Positions 47,833 to 56,311 of a stretch of DNA of 64,000 nt are shown here, piece by piece. Source of the stretch: an uncultured Treponema sp. (GTDB lineage: Bacteria; Spirochaetota; Spirochaetia; Treponematales; Treponemataceae); assembly GCA_947166355.1 (NCBI GenBank), contig CAMVDX010000001.1, positions 310,001 to 374,000 of the forward strand, in the 5' to 3' direction. Numbering within the stretch: position 1 is the stretch's first letter; every line of letters starts with the position of its first letter. The translations under genes were made by a program, and so were the position numbers. The notes below the pieces were generated by a model that saw nothing but the letters and a program-made list of their open reading frames with translations, was not told the DNA's origin and searched no databases.

Positions 47833-48267
47833 ATGAAAAAAATATGTTCAATATTATTTTTTCTTTTATTTATATTACCATGTAGTGCTGAGATAAAGTT
47901 TAGAATAGATAACTATCGTGATTTTCAAGTAAAAATTAATTGGAGTACTAAATATACTTCGGGTCCTGATAATTCAAATTGGGCAAAAAAGAAATGGCCA
48001 GAAGGAGTTATTTCTGGGATTGAGTATGTTTATTTAGTAACCCCCAAAGAATGTAATGATAAAGGACGAGTGTCTATAGAAAAACTAACTTATGACAATG
48101 GGTATCAGTATCATAATATGATATATATTTGGGCTTATTATCCAGATGATGATGAATGGGTAAAATTAGATTCTTATGGATATTATTTTAATGATAATTC
48201 ATGGTATTACGATTTTGAAAAATGGCGAATGGTTTCTGATAAATATTTAACATATGATGAAAGATAA
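47833..48267 (+). CDS. Small secreted protein, 144 residues
   Basis: The ATG at 47833 is better placed after AGAGGTGGA than the one at 47827. A signal peptide (MKKICSILFFLLFILPCSA) precedes a mature part rich in Tyr, Trp and Asp (WSTKYTSGPDNSNWAKKKWP, YIWAYYPDDDEWVKLDSYGY). The composition suggests a small beta-rich extracellular or periplasmic protein. It was not recognised. It is strikingly AT-rich compared with the genes outside 47000-49000. Confidence 0.7.
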   Translation: MKKICSILFFLLFILPCSAEIKFRIDNYRDFQVKINWSTKYTSGPDNSNWAKKKWPEGVISGIEYVYLVTPKECNDKGRVSIEKLTYDNGYQYHNMIYIWAYYPDDDEWVKLDSYGYYFNDNSWYYDFEKWRMVSDKYLTYDER

Positions 48268-48297
48268 AAAATGATAACAAAAGATGGGAGTAATAAT

Positions 48298-48702
48298 ATG
48301 AAGAAGAAATTATTAGTTTTGATTTTAGTTTTAAATTCTATTACATTATTAAGTGCGAATAGTCCAAAGTGGTATTCTGATCCTGTGAACCAATATGAAG
48401 GTTTGGCAGCTGCTACCTATGCAAGTTCTGATGATACATTGAATTTAAACAATGTTCATGAGATAGCCAGAAAAGTATCGGGTATAGATATGACATGTTA
48501 TCAAGGACCATATAAAAAAATATCAAAGGAAGATTCTTTTCTCATTTTATCAGCATTAGGAGAATGGGATTATAGTATCGGTGAAATATATAATGTAATT
48601 GTGTATTATAAATCAGGAATAACGCTTTTTGTTACTGTAAGGGTTAAAAAAGAAAAATTTGATTATGTTGCATCTTGTTTTAAGTTAGCTTCAATACGTT
48701 AA
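48298..48702 (+). CDS. Small secreted protein, 134 residues
   Basis: The start ATG 48298 has GGGAG 7 bases upstream; the longer frame from 48271 adds residues in front of the signal peptide. MKKKLLVLILVLNSITLLSA is a standard signal peptide. The mature part starts NSPKWYSDP, resembling LPP20/lipoprotein-like 'PKWYxxP' starts of exported proteins, followed by NLNNVHEIARKVSGID. No enzyme motif is visible. Periplasmic or outer-membrane associated; function unknown. Confidence 0.7.
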   Translation: MKKKLLVLILVLNSITLLSANSPKWYSDPVNQYEGLAAATYASSDDTLNLNNVHEIARKVSGIDMTCYQGPYKKISKEDSFLILSALGEWDYSIGEIYNVIVYYKSGITLFVTVRVKKEKFDYVASCFKLASIR

Positions 48703-48708
48703 CATGTT

Positions 48709-49944
48709 ATGAACAGAAAAAAAAGTGTTATTCTTGTCAATGTATTATTAATTTGTGCTACAACGCTATTTTCCGATTCCTTCCTAAATATCATCCAGGA
48801 TCTTGCAAAACAAACTGCTTGTATCGGCACATATTCCGCAAATCAGGCGGGTGGGGGCTGGTATGATGATCCTCATGATTATTATACACCACAGATGTTA
48901 GCTGAACGATTCAAGAAAATGTCTGGAGAACGGACTAGGACTCAAACTTTTTATGGCGTTTGCTTTGATTATGCGCAGGCAGCCTGGGATGATATCAGAG
49001 TTTATCAATCTTCTTACAATAAAGCAGGAATGAAAGATTCTCAATGGTATATTGCTGCTGTTGATGATAATCCAAATTATATTACTTTGTATGACCCTGT
49101 TTCTCAAGAAAAATCTGACAGGAAGCTGAATGGAGTTTATCTGAAAAGAAATTCTTCCTATACAATTCAGGCCCACGGTAATGCGACTCACCATGCCTGG
49201 TTATGGATTCAGCATCAGAATGGAAACTGGTATTGGATTGATCCGACTTGGACTGATAATACTGGTTTTGTTTATTATGGAATCATTTCAAATGGCAGGG
49301 AAGTTCAATATACTCCAAACAACAAATACTGTGTTCGGAATTCTCCCGTTTTTCAAACTCCACAAGAACCAAAATATCAGGCTGTTCCTGCTGTAAAGCC
49401 AAATCCTGTTTCCCAACAAGGAACCGCACCTGCACCAAGCCCAGCTCCAACTCCTACACCAGAAACAATTCCAGATCCAATTCCGTCGCCATATAGAAGA
49501 CCTCCACTATTTAGAAAGGAAGCCGGAAAAAGTAGAAGACATACAGGAAATTATACTGGGCTTATTGAACTAGGATATCATAGATCAACGAATAATTTGA
49601 TGGATTTTAATAATTCTTTATATCTTTCAGTGAGTTTAGGTGACGGAAACTATGCAGATATTGTGGGCCATTTGCAGTTAGACTATTTTAGTGATTCAGA
49701 AAAGAAAGATTTGCTTATTGGATATAATCCAGGTTTTCAATTTACAAACTGGTTTTCACTATATGCCGGCGGTGGAATTGGAAGGGATTTCTCAACAAAA
49801 AAATTTGCCTGGAAAGTAAATGGAGGGGCAAGATTTATTATTAATCGAGTTTCAATTAGAGGTGATTTTACATGGCTCGGTGACAATAAATTCTTGATTG
49901 GTATTTACGCTGGATATTTATTTGATGTAGGATTTGTTTATTAA
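48709..49944 (+). CDS. Exported transglutaminase-like domain fused to outer-membrane beta-barrel-like domain
   Basis: The gene starts 6 bases after the previous stop codon without a clear ribosome-binding site, so it is probably coupled. A signal peptide (MNRKKSVILVNVLLICATT) is followed by a transglutaminase-like domain with the catalytic Cys in YGVCFDYAQAAW (about residue 84), His in ATHHAWLWIQ (about 160) and Asp in YWIDPTWTD (about 177). This is the Cys-His-Asp order of papain-like transglutaminase folds. Residues about 232-275 form a Pro-rich linker (APSPAPTPTPETIPDP). The last about 125 residues are alternating beta strands ending in an aromatic (YAGYLFDVGFVY), typical of a small outer-membrane barrel. 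The architecture suggests an enzyme tethered at the outer membrane. The fusion is unusual. Confidence 0.75.
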   Translation: MNRKKSVILVNVLLICATTLFSDSFLNIIQDLAKQTACIGTYSANQAGGGWYDDPHDYYTPQMLAERFKKMSGERTRTQTFYGVCFDYAQAAWDDIRVYQSSYNKAGMKDSQWYIAAVDDNPNYITLYDPVSQEKSDRKLNGVYLKRNSSYTIQAHGNATHHAWLWIQHQNGNWYWIDPTWTDNTGFVYYGIISNGREVQYTPNNKYCVRNSPVFQTPQEPKYQAVPAVKPNPVSQQGTAPAPSPAPTPTPETIPDPIPSPYRRPPLFRKEAGKSRRHTGNYTGLIELGYHRSTNNLMDFNNSLYLSVSLGDGNYADIVGHLQLDYFSDSEKKDLLIGYNPGFQFTNWFSLYAGGGIGRDFSTKKFAWKVNGGARFIINRVSIRGDFTWLGDNKFLIGIYAGYLFDVGFVY

Positions 49945-50273
49945 ATCTTCACAGATATTACATTGAAATCCTGGAGCATTTTTTTGCCTCCAAATTGTAG
50001 TATCTGTAAAAATCTCTGAGCGGTGCCCTGTGGAACATTGCGACCGGACTCCCAGGCTTCTACGGTTTTTGGAGAAACGCCAAGAACAAAGGCAAAGTTT
50101 TTCTGAGTCAGATTTAAATCTTCTCGAATCTTTTTGATTTCTTTATCGTGGAATGTGGGAAGTTCTGCAATGCTGATACTTACTTTTCGAGCTTTTGAAG
50201 TATTGCCCTTTGCATATTCAAGGCTTTCAGAGAGACCTGCCATTATGCTATTGAACTCTTTATTTTCCTTCAT
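49941..50273 (-). CDS. HigA-like antitoxin (XRE domain), orphaned
   Basis: The ATG at 50273 has AGGAGG 6 bases upstream, which is preferred over the longer frame. The 110-residue protein has a C-terminal XRE domain (IKKIREDLNLTQKNFAFVLGVSPKTVEAWESGRN) and ends with a HigA-like tail. HigA antitoxins neutralise RelE-family HigB mRNA interferases and repress the operon. Here the preceding toxin gene is broken, so the protein may now act only as a repressor at the operator 50433-50450. Its end overlaps the stop of the convergent fusion gene by a few bases. Confidence 0.8.
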   Translation of the reverse strand: MKENKEFNSIMAGLSESLEYAKGNTSKARKVSISIAELPTFHDKEIKKIREDLNLTQKNFAFVLGVSPKTVEAWESGRNVPQGTAQRFLQILQFGGKKMLQDFNVISVKI

Positions 50274-50420
50274 TTTGAGCCTCCTTTTTATCAAGATATA
50301 TCACTCTGGCTCCGCCGCTTTTTCCCCGGCCATCCAGAGCCCAGCGTAGTTTTCTGACTCTAATCCCAGGGATTTCCAGACACTGTCAAATTCTCTGGTT
50401 ATGATGAATTCTCTAGTCAT
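50260..50420 (-). pseudogene. HigB/RelE-type toxin gene with internal deletion
   Basis: From the ATG at 50420 the frame reads MTREFIITREFDSVWKSLGL, the standard HigB/RelE start, then jumps out of phase. The plus-one frame resumes LRWALDGRGKSGGARVIYLD, the conserved core near the toxin's C-terminal half, and ends in TAA at 50260-50262. The middle of the protein and its C-terminus are missing, so no functional toxin is possible. It sits directly upstream of the HigA-like gene, as in host-inhibition-of-growth operons. Confidence 0.75.
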
Positions 50421-50426
50421 GGTTAT

Positions 50427-50455
50427 AATATATACCCTACTGAATAGGGTGTCAA
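50427..50455 (-). promoter_or_regulatory. hig promoter with palindromic operator
   Basis: Perfect TTGACA (plus 50450-50455), 17 bp, TATATT (plus 50427-50432) on the minus strand. The spacer holds ACCCTA-TTCAG...TAGGGT as an inverted repeat (50434-50450), the likely HigA binding site. Confidence 0.65.
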
Positions 50456-50580
50456 GAAAATCGTGGAATTTTCTGAGATTGATTGTTTATCGGTTGTCGG
50501 ATGTACTCCTTGATTTTGCTTTTCACATATCTATAATAATTGTATAAGCAGTAGCTAACAATCATAAATAGAGGACAAAA

Positions 50581-51045
50581 ATGGAAACCACCATCAAAAT
50601 TACATACCGAAAACTAACCGAGGCCGACCTGCCGACCTTTATTCAAATGCGTATCACCCAACTGCGCGAAGAAGGGGCAAAAGAGGATTTTGACCTGATG
50701 CCGGCCCTTAAAGATTATTATAGACGTCACCTTGCGGACGGGACTTTTGTTTCCTGGCTGGCTTTGGACGGCGATAAGATTATTGGTACCAGCGGAATGT
50801 CTTTTGTGGAAAAGCCGCCGTATTTTGGCTGTCCGTCTGGAAGAATGGGGCTGCTTTCGAGTATGTTTACAAATCCTGATTACCGCCGCAAGGGAATTGC
50901 AAAAGAACTGCTTCACCGGGTTGTGGACGAAGCCCGTGCTTACGGTTGCGGCACGGTTCAGATTACGGCTTCAGATATGGGAGTAAAACTTTATACGGCC
51001 TACGGCTTTGTTCACAACGGAAACTTTATGCAGTATAAGCTGTAG
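50581..51045 (+). CDS. GNAT family N-acetyltransferase
   Basis: At 154 residues this is a complete single-domain GNAT enzyme. The acetyl-CoA-binding loop is RRKGIAKELLHRVVDEA, with the preceding strand MGLLSSMFTNPDY and a final AYGFVHNGNFMQYKL strand. It transfers acetyl from acetyl-CoA to an unknown amine. It stands alone between the hig remnant and a convergent GGDEF gene. The intergenic region before it (50456-50580) shows no clear promoter. Confidence 0.85.
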   Translation: METTIKITYRKLTEADLPTFIQMRITQLREEGAKEDFDLMPALKDYYRRHLADGTFVSWLALDGDKIIGTSGMSFVEKPPYFGCPSGRMGLLSSMFTNPDYRRKGIAKELLHRVVDEARAYGCGTVQITASDMGVKLYTAYGFVHNGNFMQYKL

Positions 51046-51061
51046 GATTTAAATCTGATTT

Positions 51062-53068
51062 TTACTTTTTAAGGTCGCGCTTGTTTTTGTACATTGCCTT
51101 GTCGGCGCGATCAAAAATCTCGGTAACCAGACTGTCTTTTTCTGGAGTAAATTCAGCCATTCCGGAAGCAAGAACTGGGCCTGATTTTGCTTTCAGATTT
51201 TCCCAAACCTGATCCTGGAGAGTTTTCATCAGGGACACTCGGTTGGTATAATCATCACCTCTCAGGAATATAACAAACTCATCGCCGCCAACTCTGAAAA
51301 CAGGACTATGATCAAAGATATTACACAAAAGCTTTGCAGACTGTTTGATATATTCATCACCTGCAACATGACCTTGTGAATCATTGATTTTCTTAAGGTC
51401 ATTGGTATCACAAACAACAAGGCCAAAAGGCAGATAATCCATTCCGTTGTCGATATTTGACTGAACAGATTTTTCCAGCTCAGTATAGGCAGTCTTATTT
51501 TTTACGCCAGTCAGTTCATCACGGCGGGCAAGTTCCTTTTCTGTATTGAGTGCTTTAAGATGCTGCTTTTCTTTTTTGACTTCGTCATTAATATTTTCAA
51601 TGCCAATAATATAGTGAGTTTCATCAGCTGTTTTTTGTACAGTCATTCTGACATAATGAGTTTTCTTGAAGGCTACAATCCGGTAATCGTGGTGGCAGCT
51701 CTTCTGATTCATGAGTTTACAGGTTAAATTTTCTTTGTTCACAAAGTCGAGCACAGAGTCGAGGTCGTTTTTATGAACAATATTTGTAATATCAACTTTG
51801 GAATCGGCAAAGAAATCATCACCCGCTCTCTGAATCTCAACTTCACCATAAATGTTTCTGCATTCATAACTGATGTAACTTGAGTCTTTTATATCAACAT
51901 AATAAATAACGTCATAATTTACGGCCAGAATTTCTGCAAGCTGAGTGAAGGTGACCTGCTTTTTCTGATTTTCAAGCCGCATGTTTTCGGCTGTTATTTC
52001 ATTCTCAATATCTTTTTCACTTATAATAAAATGCTTGCCATCCGGAGCATGCATCATTGTAAACTGAAAATGTCTCTGCTTCCCATTAATCAAAAGTCTA
52101 TATTTATAGGAATAGAATTTTTTCTCTTCCAGATTTTTAAGCATTGTCTCTTTGCGATAAAGATTCCTTGCAAATTCTCTGTCATCAGGATGTACAAATC
52201 TTTCAACATTCAGTCTGGTTTCTTCGTAAAAATCACGACCTGCAACTGGAACCTGCATAGCGGCATATTTTTCACTTTTTGAAAATTCCTGGAAAGCCCC
52301 TGTTTCTATATTGATGTAATAAATGGCTTCGTAATTTTCTGCAAGTCTTGTTGCAATGTTATCGTATATTTCTTTTTCCTTTCTTTCGCCCTCTTCAACA
52401 TAGGAATGAATTACACAGATTCCGATTATGAGGCCCAGTGCATAAGAAGGGTAGTCATCATTAAATATCTGGAAAAGCAGAAATAATTCCATTACAAGAC
52501 AGGTGAGCCCGACAGCTGCATAACGCAACTTTTCACCACCTATTGATTTATGTGCTATAAACAGCAGATATGAGGATGTCAGCAGGTAAAGAATAATCTG
52601 TAAAATGAAAGCAATATTTCGGCCGGGTTCAATAATGTATTCATGCTTTTCATTAAATGAGAAAATAAATGGATGAAAGAAATTAATTATCAGATAAATA
52701 AGTGCCAGGACAAACAAAATCCACACTGAATGGAGCAGCACCTTACTCTTGCGGTCATGCCTGTACAGATAGGCTACAATATAGCGCATCCAGGTAAGCA
52801 TGGTAAGGAACATAAAAAAGAAGTAAAAAAGACAATCAATATATAAGAGCGGGAACAAAGCGTCTATATTATGATTCTCGTACAAGAGCCCCCAGCCAAT
52901 ATCGGCGATAAAATAGCAGTTTGAAGCAATCAGAAAAATATTGTAGCGGAATGTTACCTTTTGTTCGCTTATAGATTCACCAGAACGGCCTCTTAGATTT
53001 TTTAGCGAGTCCCGGTTTATTATGAGATTAAGTATTAATGCTAATGCACTTATGATTGCGTAGAACAT
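51062..53068 (-). CDS. Membrane-bound PAS-GGDEF diguanylate cyclase
   Basis: The 668-residue protein has about seven N-terminal transmembrane helices (1-215, beginning MFYAIISALALILNLIIN), then two PAS-like segments (about 240-370 and 375-490, with YYINIETGAF and YYVDIKDSSY starts). A C-terminal GGDEF domain (FRVGGDEFVIFLRG, about residue 595) with the DELTGVKNKTAY start follows. It would synthesise cyclic di-GMP from GTP in response to a signal at the membrane. The GGDEF catalytic site is intact, and no RxxD product-inhibition site is obvious. There is no EAL domain. It probably tunes motility or surface behaviour. Confidence 0.9.
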   Translation of the reverse strand: MFYAIISALALILNLIINRDSLKNLRGRSGESISEQKVTFRYNIFLIASNCYFIADIGWGLLYENHNIDALFPLLYIDCLFYFFFMFLTMLTWMRYIVAYLYRHDRKSKVLLHSVWILFVLALIYLIINFFHPFIFSFNEKHEYIIEPGRNIAFILQIILYLLTSSYLLFIAHKSIGGEKLRYAAVGLTCLVMELFLLFQIFNDDYPSYALGLIIGICVIHSYVEEGERKEKEIYDNIATRLAENYEAIYYINIETGAFQEFSKSEKYAAMQVPVAGRDFYEETRLNVERFVHPDDREFARNLYRKETMLKNLEEKKFYSYKYRLLINGKQRHFQFTMMHAPDGKHFIISEKDIENEITAENMRLENQKKQVTFTQLAEILAVNYDVIYYVDIKDSSYISYECRNIYGEVEIQRAGDDFFADSKVDITNIVHKNDLDSVLDFVNKENLTCKLMNQKSCHHDYRIVAFKKTHYVRMTVQKTADETHYIIGIENINDEVKKEKQHLKALNTEKELARRDELTGVKNKTAYTELEKSVQSNIDNGMDYLPFGLVVCDTNDLKKINDSQGHVAGDEYIKQSAKLLCNIFDHSPVFRVGGDEFVIFLRGDDYTNRVSLMKTLQDQVWENLKAKSGPVLASGMAEFTPEKDSLVTEIFDRADKAMYKNKRDLKK

Positions 53069-53147
53069 GCGCTTATCTGTCTATTATAACATAGGATTTA
53101 TGAAAATCATAGAAAAAAAGGGGATGAACAATAAGTTTACATCCTAG

Positions 53148-53222
53148 TGTCATTCCGAACTTGTTTCGGAATCTATAGAACCAGATGTAGTGTAGATGCT
53201 GAAACAAGTTCAGCATGACAAT
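53148..53222. repeat. Family C hairpin repeats
   Basis: CATTCCGAACTTGTTTCGGAATC and GATGCTGAAACAAGTTCAGCAT are two consecutive hairpins. The second half (from TGTAGTGTAGA) is nearly identical to 30650-30688. It may end transcription of the 4-alpha-glucanotransferase gene. Confidence 0.8.
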
Positions 53223-53247
53223 ACTATTTGGACAGCCCCTTTACAAG

Positions 53248-55314
53248 CTATCTTTCAGTTACTGCCTTAATGTTTTCAATCAATGCTGTGTTTTTGCAGA
53301 GGTCTTCAAGCGTGCACGGCAGGCGGTAAGTCCAGTTGAACTCTGTAACGGTTCCCGGCACGTTGATTCGCTCGTCGCTAGCCTTGTCCAGCCAGAGCGA
53401 CTTGTCCATGTACAGGAAGTCCTGAAGCGGCGGAATGAACCACTGACTTGCTGAAGTGGCGGAAGCCTTAAGAAGCTTTTGGGCGAGTTCTGGTGAGAAC
53501 TCGGTTTTTGCAACGGCTTCAGCTTTTGCTTCAATTTCTTCGCGAGGTGCAGTAAACAAAGGCCCATCCTCAGCGCCTGTTTCAATTCCAAAGCATTCAG
53601 CATTTGCCATAACAAAAGCTTTTACGCTTTCTTTTTCATCTTCCCACCACTGGCGCAAAGTGCTTGAGTCGTGCACCGAAGTTGTGGTAACCGAAAGTGG
53701 CGTGTAGTCTGCAAAAGGCACATAAGGCTGACCGGCCTCGGCCCATTCGCGGCACCAGCGCACAACGCGGAGTCCAAGGATTTTGTGAGCGTCCATAGTC
53801 TTTGGCACGCATTCAATTCCAACACCAAGGTCTTCGCCGCAAGGAATCATCTTTACAGCCTTTGTGATTGCTTCAAAAATCTCATCGGCCTGCTTTTTCC
53901 AGAGCTTTTCGTTTTTCTTGTTCAGTTCGTCGAAGCACTCTGTAAGCGCAGTCTTTTCCTTTTCATTCAGACTGCCCCAGGAAGTTGACTGCCCGTAAGT
54001 CCAGAGAGGAACATATTTGTTTTTCGCAATTTCAATCAGGGTGCGGTTGCTCCAGTAATCAATAAGAGTCTGCTTTACCCGACCGATTGCTTCCGGTGCG
54101 CAGAGCTCGCTCAAATCAGCCTGGTCAATCATCTTAGAACCGGTAACAGCCGGCGCAAATCTCCATAGCTCCTCGCCATTAATCTTGTCGCAGAAAATTG
54201 CAAGAATCTGGTGAGCCTTATCGTGATTCCATGTAATGTCTTCAATTGCGCTTGTCGGGATATGAGGCTGACTAAGCCAGCGGATTCTGTCATCATCAAA
54301 GCCAAGCTCGTAAAGCTCAGTCTTTTTAATAGAAGCGTAAGGCTCTGTGTGGCCATTAAGTGCATTCAAATCAGCTTCAGGAATTGCCCAGATTCGGAAG
54401 AAGCCCAGAATATGGTCCAGTCTGTAAGCATCATAATATTTCGAAGCATTCTTCAGACGGTCCTTCCACCAGCCGTAATCAGCTTCCTTAAGATTTTTCC
54501 AGTTGTAAGTAGGGAAGCCCCAGTTCTGGCCGGTCGGGTTGTCTCCGTCTGCAGGTGCACCCGCACGCAAATCCTGATTAAAAACTTCAGGGTAAGCCCA
54601 GGCATCACAAGAATCCTCGTTCATCAAAATTGGCATGTCGCCCTTGAGCAGAATGCCGGCTGCCTTCACATATTCAACAGCCCCGCGGAACTGCGCATCA
54701 GCAACCATCTGGCACCAGGCATAAAAAAGATGCTCCTTCTTAAAAGCCTTTTTATTCCAGAGGGCAGTAATTTCTTCTTTAGTCTTAAGGCGGTCTGTAT
54801 CAAGCCAGCTTTTCCAGCTGGCCTGCATGTAATTCCATTTGAGATTTTTATAAACTGCATAATCCTTTACCCAGCCGTTTGCGCGAATCCACTTAGAAAG
54901 TTCAGCTCCAGTCTCGCCTGTCTTACCCTCATCAGTAGAATCATAAAGCATTTTGAGCAGGGCGTTTTTGCCGTTTAAAATCGCGTCGTAGTTATAACGC
55001 AGCGCGTATTTCTGGCCCTTGATAAAATCATCATAAGCCTTCTTAAACTTTGCGTCACTCTTGTAAAGTGCGTCAAAGCCCGGCACCTCGCTGAGCCGGA
55101 TATAAATCGGATGCAGTGCAAAAGCCGAAAGCCCGCTGTAAGGCGAACTCTGAGTTCCAGTATCATTTACCGGCAAAAGCTGAATAATCGAAATCCCCGC
55201 CGCCTTGCAAAAATCAGCAAAAGGCTTAAGGTCACCAAACTCACCAATAACCGAATTGTCTTTAGTATAAAGGGCACCAAGCGGAACCGCTACGCCCGTC
55301 AATCTCTTTTTCAT
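53248..55314 (-). CDS. malQ: 4-alpha-glucanotransferase (amylomaltase)
   Basis: A 688-residue GH77 enzyme. It transfers alpha-1,4-glucan segments in the cytoplasm for maltodextrin or glycogen metabolism. The hallmark motifs are in order: QLLPVNDTGTQSSPYSGLSA near the start, nucleophile Asp in YRLDHILGFFRIW (about 298), acid/base Glu in IPCGEDLGVG (about 492), the third Asp in SVHDSSTLRQWW (about 547) and the end motif RINVPGTV...NWTYR. The start at 55314 is preferred to 55335, because a TATAAT on the minus strand (plus 55324-55329) lies only 9 bases upstream; the transcript would be nearly leaderless. It works with the GH13 protein at 42989-46819 but is not linked to it in an operon. Confidence 0.93.
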   Translation of the reverse strand: MKKRLTGVAVPLGALYTKDNSVIGEFGDLKPFADFCKAAGISIIQLLPVNDTGTQSSPYSGLSAFALHPIYIRLSEVPGFDALYKSDAKFKKAYDDFIKGQKYALRYNYDAILNGKNALLKMLYDSTDEGKTGETGAELSKWIRANGWVKDYAVYKNLKWNYMQASWKSWLDTDRLKTKEEITALWNKKAFKKEHLFYAWCQMVADAQFRGAVEYVKAAGILLKGDMPILMNEDSCDAWAYPEVFNQDLRAGAPADGDNPTGQNWGFPTYNWKNLKEADYGWWKDRLKNASKYYDAYRLDHILGFFRIWAIPEADLNALNGHTEPYASIKKTELYELGFDDDRIRWLSQPHIPTSAIEDITWNHDKAHQILAIFCDKINGEELWRFAPAVTGSKMIDQADLSELCAPEAIGRVKQTLIDYWSNRTLIEIAKNKYVPLWTYGQSTSWGSLNEKEKTALTECFDELNKKNEKLWKKQADEIFEAITKAVKMIPCGEDLGVGIECVPKTMDAHKILGLRVVRWCREWAEAGQPYVPFADYTPLSVTTTSVHDSSTLRQWWEDEKESVKAFVMANAECFGIETGAEDGPLFTAPREEIEAKAEAVAKTEFSPELAQKLLKASATSASQWFIPPLQDFLYMDKSLWLDKASDERINVPGTVTEFNWTYRLPCTLEDLCKNTALIENIKAVTER

Positions 55315-55374
55315 AGCCCGCATATTATAGCACAATTTTTGGAAAAAGAATTAGAAAATATCAAGAATTTTAAG

Positions 55375-55447
55375 AAAGGAGGGGAAAGCCTTCCCCTGTC
55401 TTCAGCCCGCTTCGCGGTCTTTCGCCACCCCTTCTCCTAAGGGGGTA
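55375..55447. repeat. Family D GC-rich repeat, second copy
   Basis: GGAGGGGAAAGCCTTCCCC hairpin followed by a CTTCGCGGTCTTTCGCC segment and CCCCTTCTCCTAAGGGGG. It is related to 46850-46930. Confidence 0.65.
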
Positions 55448-55547
55448 ATTGCCAGGCACAGATACGATATTTGCACCATACACTTCTATCCTATTATCTG
55501 AGTCACCCCCTTAAGAACCCCTTGAAAATCTCAGTGAAAATCCCATC

Positions 55548-55614
55548 GTTCCGATAAATCCCATAAAACTCGAAATCGGCAATTTTATCGGAACAGTTGA
55601 TAATTTTATCGGAA
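55548..55614 (+). promoter_or_regulatory. Triple TTTATCGGAA motif upstream of the TetR promoter
   Basis: GTTCCGATAAA (55548-55558) is inverted relative to TTTATCGGAAC (55584-55594), and a third copy TTTATCGGAA lies at 55605-55614. The last two are exactly 21 bp apart, two helical turns. They sit just upstream of the -35 at 55625 and look like sites for a second regulator, or a hairpin. Confidence 0.5.
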
Positions 55615-55624
55615 AATCTTACCC

Positions 55625-55673
55625 TTGACGGCTAATCCGAATTAGCCTATAATTAAGCTAACTTCAATTAGCC
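55625..55673 (+). promoter_or_regulatory. TetR promoter with two overlapping operators
   Basis: TTGACG (55625-55630), 17 bp, TATAAT (55648-55653). Operator 1 is the perfect palindrome GGCTAA-TCCGAA-TTAGCC (55630-55647) inside the spacer. Operator 2 is AGCTAA-CTTCAA-TTAGCC (55656-55673), just after the -10 element. The centres are 26 bp apart. This is a textbook autoregulatory arrangement. Confidence 0.75.
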
Positions 55674-55697
55674 AAATCGGCTGGTTCAGGAATCAAA

Positions 55698-56309
55698 ATG
55701 AATACAAAAGAAAAAATAATTAATGAAGCGCTAACTCTTTTTTCAGAAAAGGGATATGCAAATGTTTTTGTTGGAGAAATTGCCCAGAAGGTTGGAATAA
55801 AAGCTCCTTCACTTTATAAGCATTTCAAAAACAAACGGGCGATTTTTGATGGAATTATCGAAGAAATGCAGAAGCAGTTTATGAAAACTGCGGAGCAGCT
55901 TGGTATCAACGGTTCCAATGCCAAGGCAGATGGCGACACTTATACAAAAATATCAGAAGAAGCTTCCATCAAAATTGGTTTAGGGCTCTTTCAATTTTAT
56001 CTTCATGATGAATACAATCAGCGTTTTCGCAAAATGCTTACTATAGAGCAGTTTCATGATAAAGAACTGGCTGCCCTTTATACAAAGCAGTATGTGGACG
56101 ATCCTTTATCTTATCAGGGAATAATGATGGGGATGATGGTTTCTGCCGGTGCTTTTAAGACGGACAACGTAGATATCATGACACTTCAGTTTTATGCTCC
56201 CTTTTATCTGCTTTTGACTTTATGCGACAGAGAGCCAGAGCGGGAAGAGGAAGCCACTAAGATATTGATTGCGCATATCAAACAGTTTAATCAATTATAC
56301 AGGAGATGA
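55698..56309 (+). CDS. TetR/AcrR-family transcriptional repressor
   Basis: The 203-residue protein has an N-terminal TetR helix-turn-helix (KIINEALTLFSEKGYANVFV, then EIAQKVGIKAPSLYKHFKNK) and a ligand-binding C-terminal helical domain (FQFYLHDEYNQRFRKMLTIEQF). The GGCTAA...TTAGCC palindromes at the promoter are its probable operators, so it represses itself and the downstream membrane protein whose start overlaps its stop. The ligand is unknown. The start is supported by CAGGA upstream. Confidence 0.9.
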   Translation: MNTKEKIINEALTLFSEKGYANVFVGEIAQKVGIKAPSLYKHFKNKRAIFDGIIEEMQKQFMKTAEQLGINGSNAKADGDTYTKISEEASIKIGLGLFQFYLHDEYNQRFRKMLTIEQFHDKELAALYTKQYVDDPLSYQGIMMGMMVSAGAFKTDNVDIMTLQFYAPFYLLLTLCDREPEREEEATKILIAHIKQFNQLYRR

Positions 56310-56311
56310 AA

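Noticed and set aside
56306..56311. Start of the membrane protein at 56306 overlapping the TetR stop
   Set aside because: AGGAG is ideally spaced for the ATG at 56312; the earlier ATG is too close to it.
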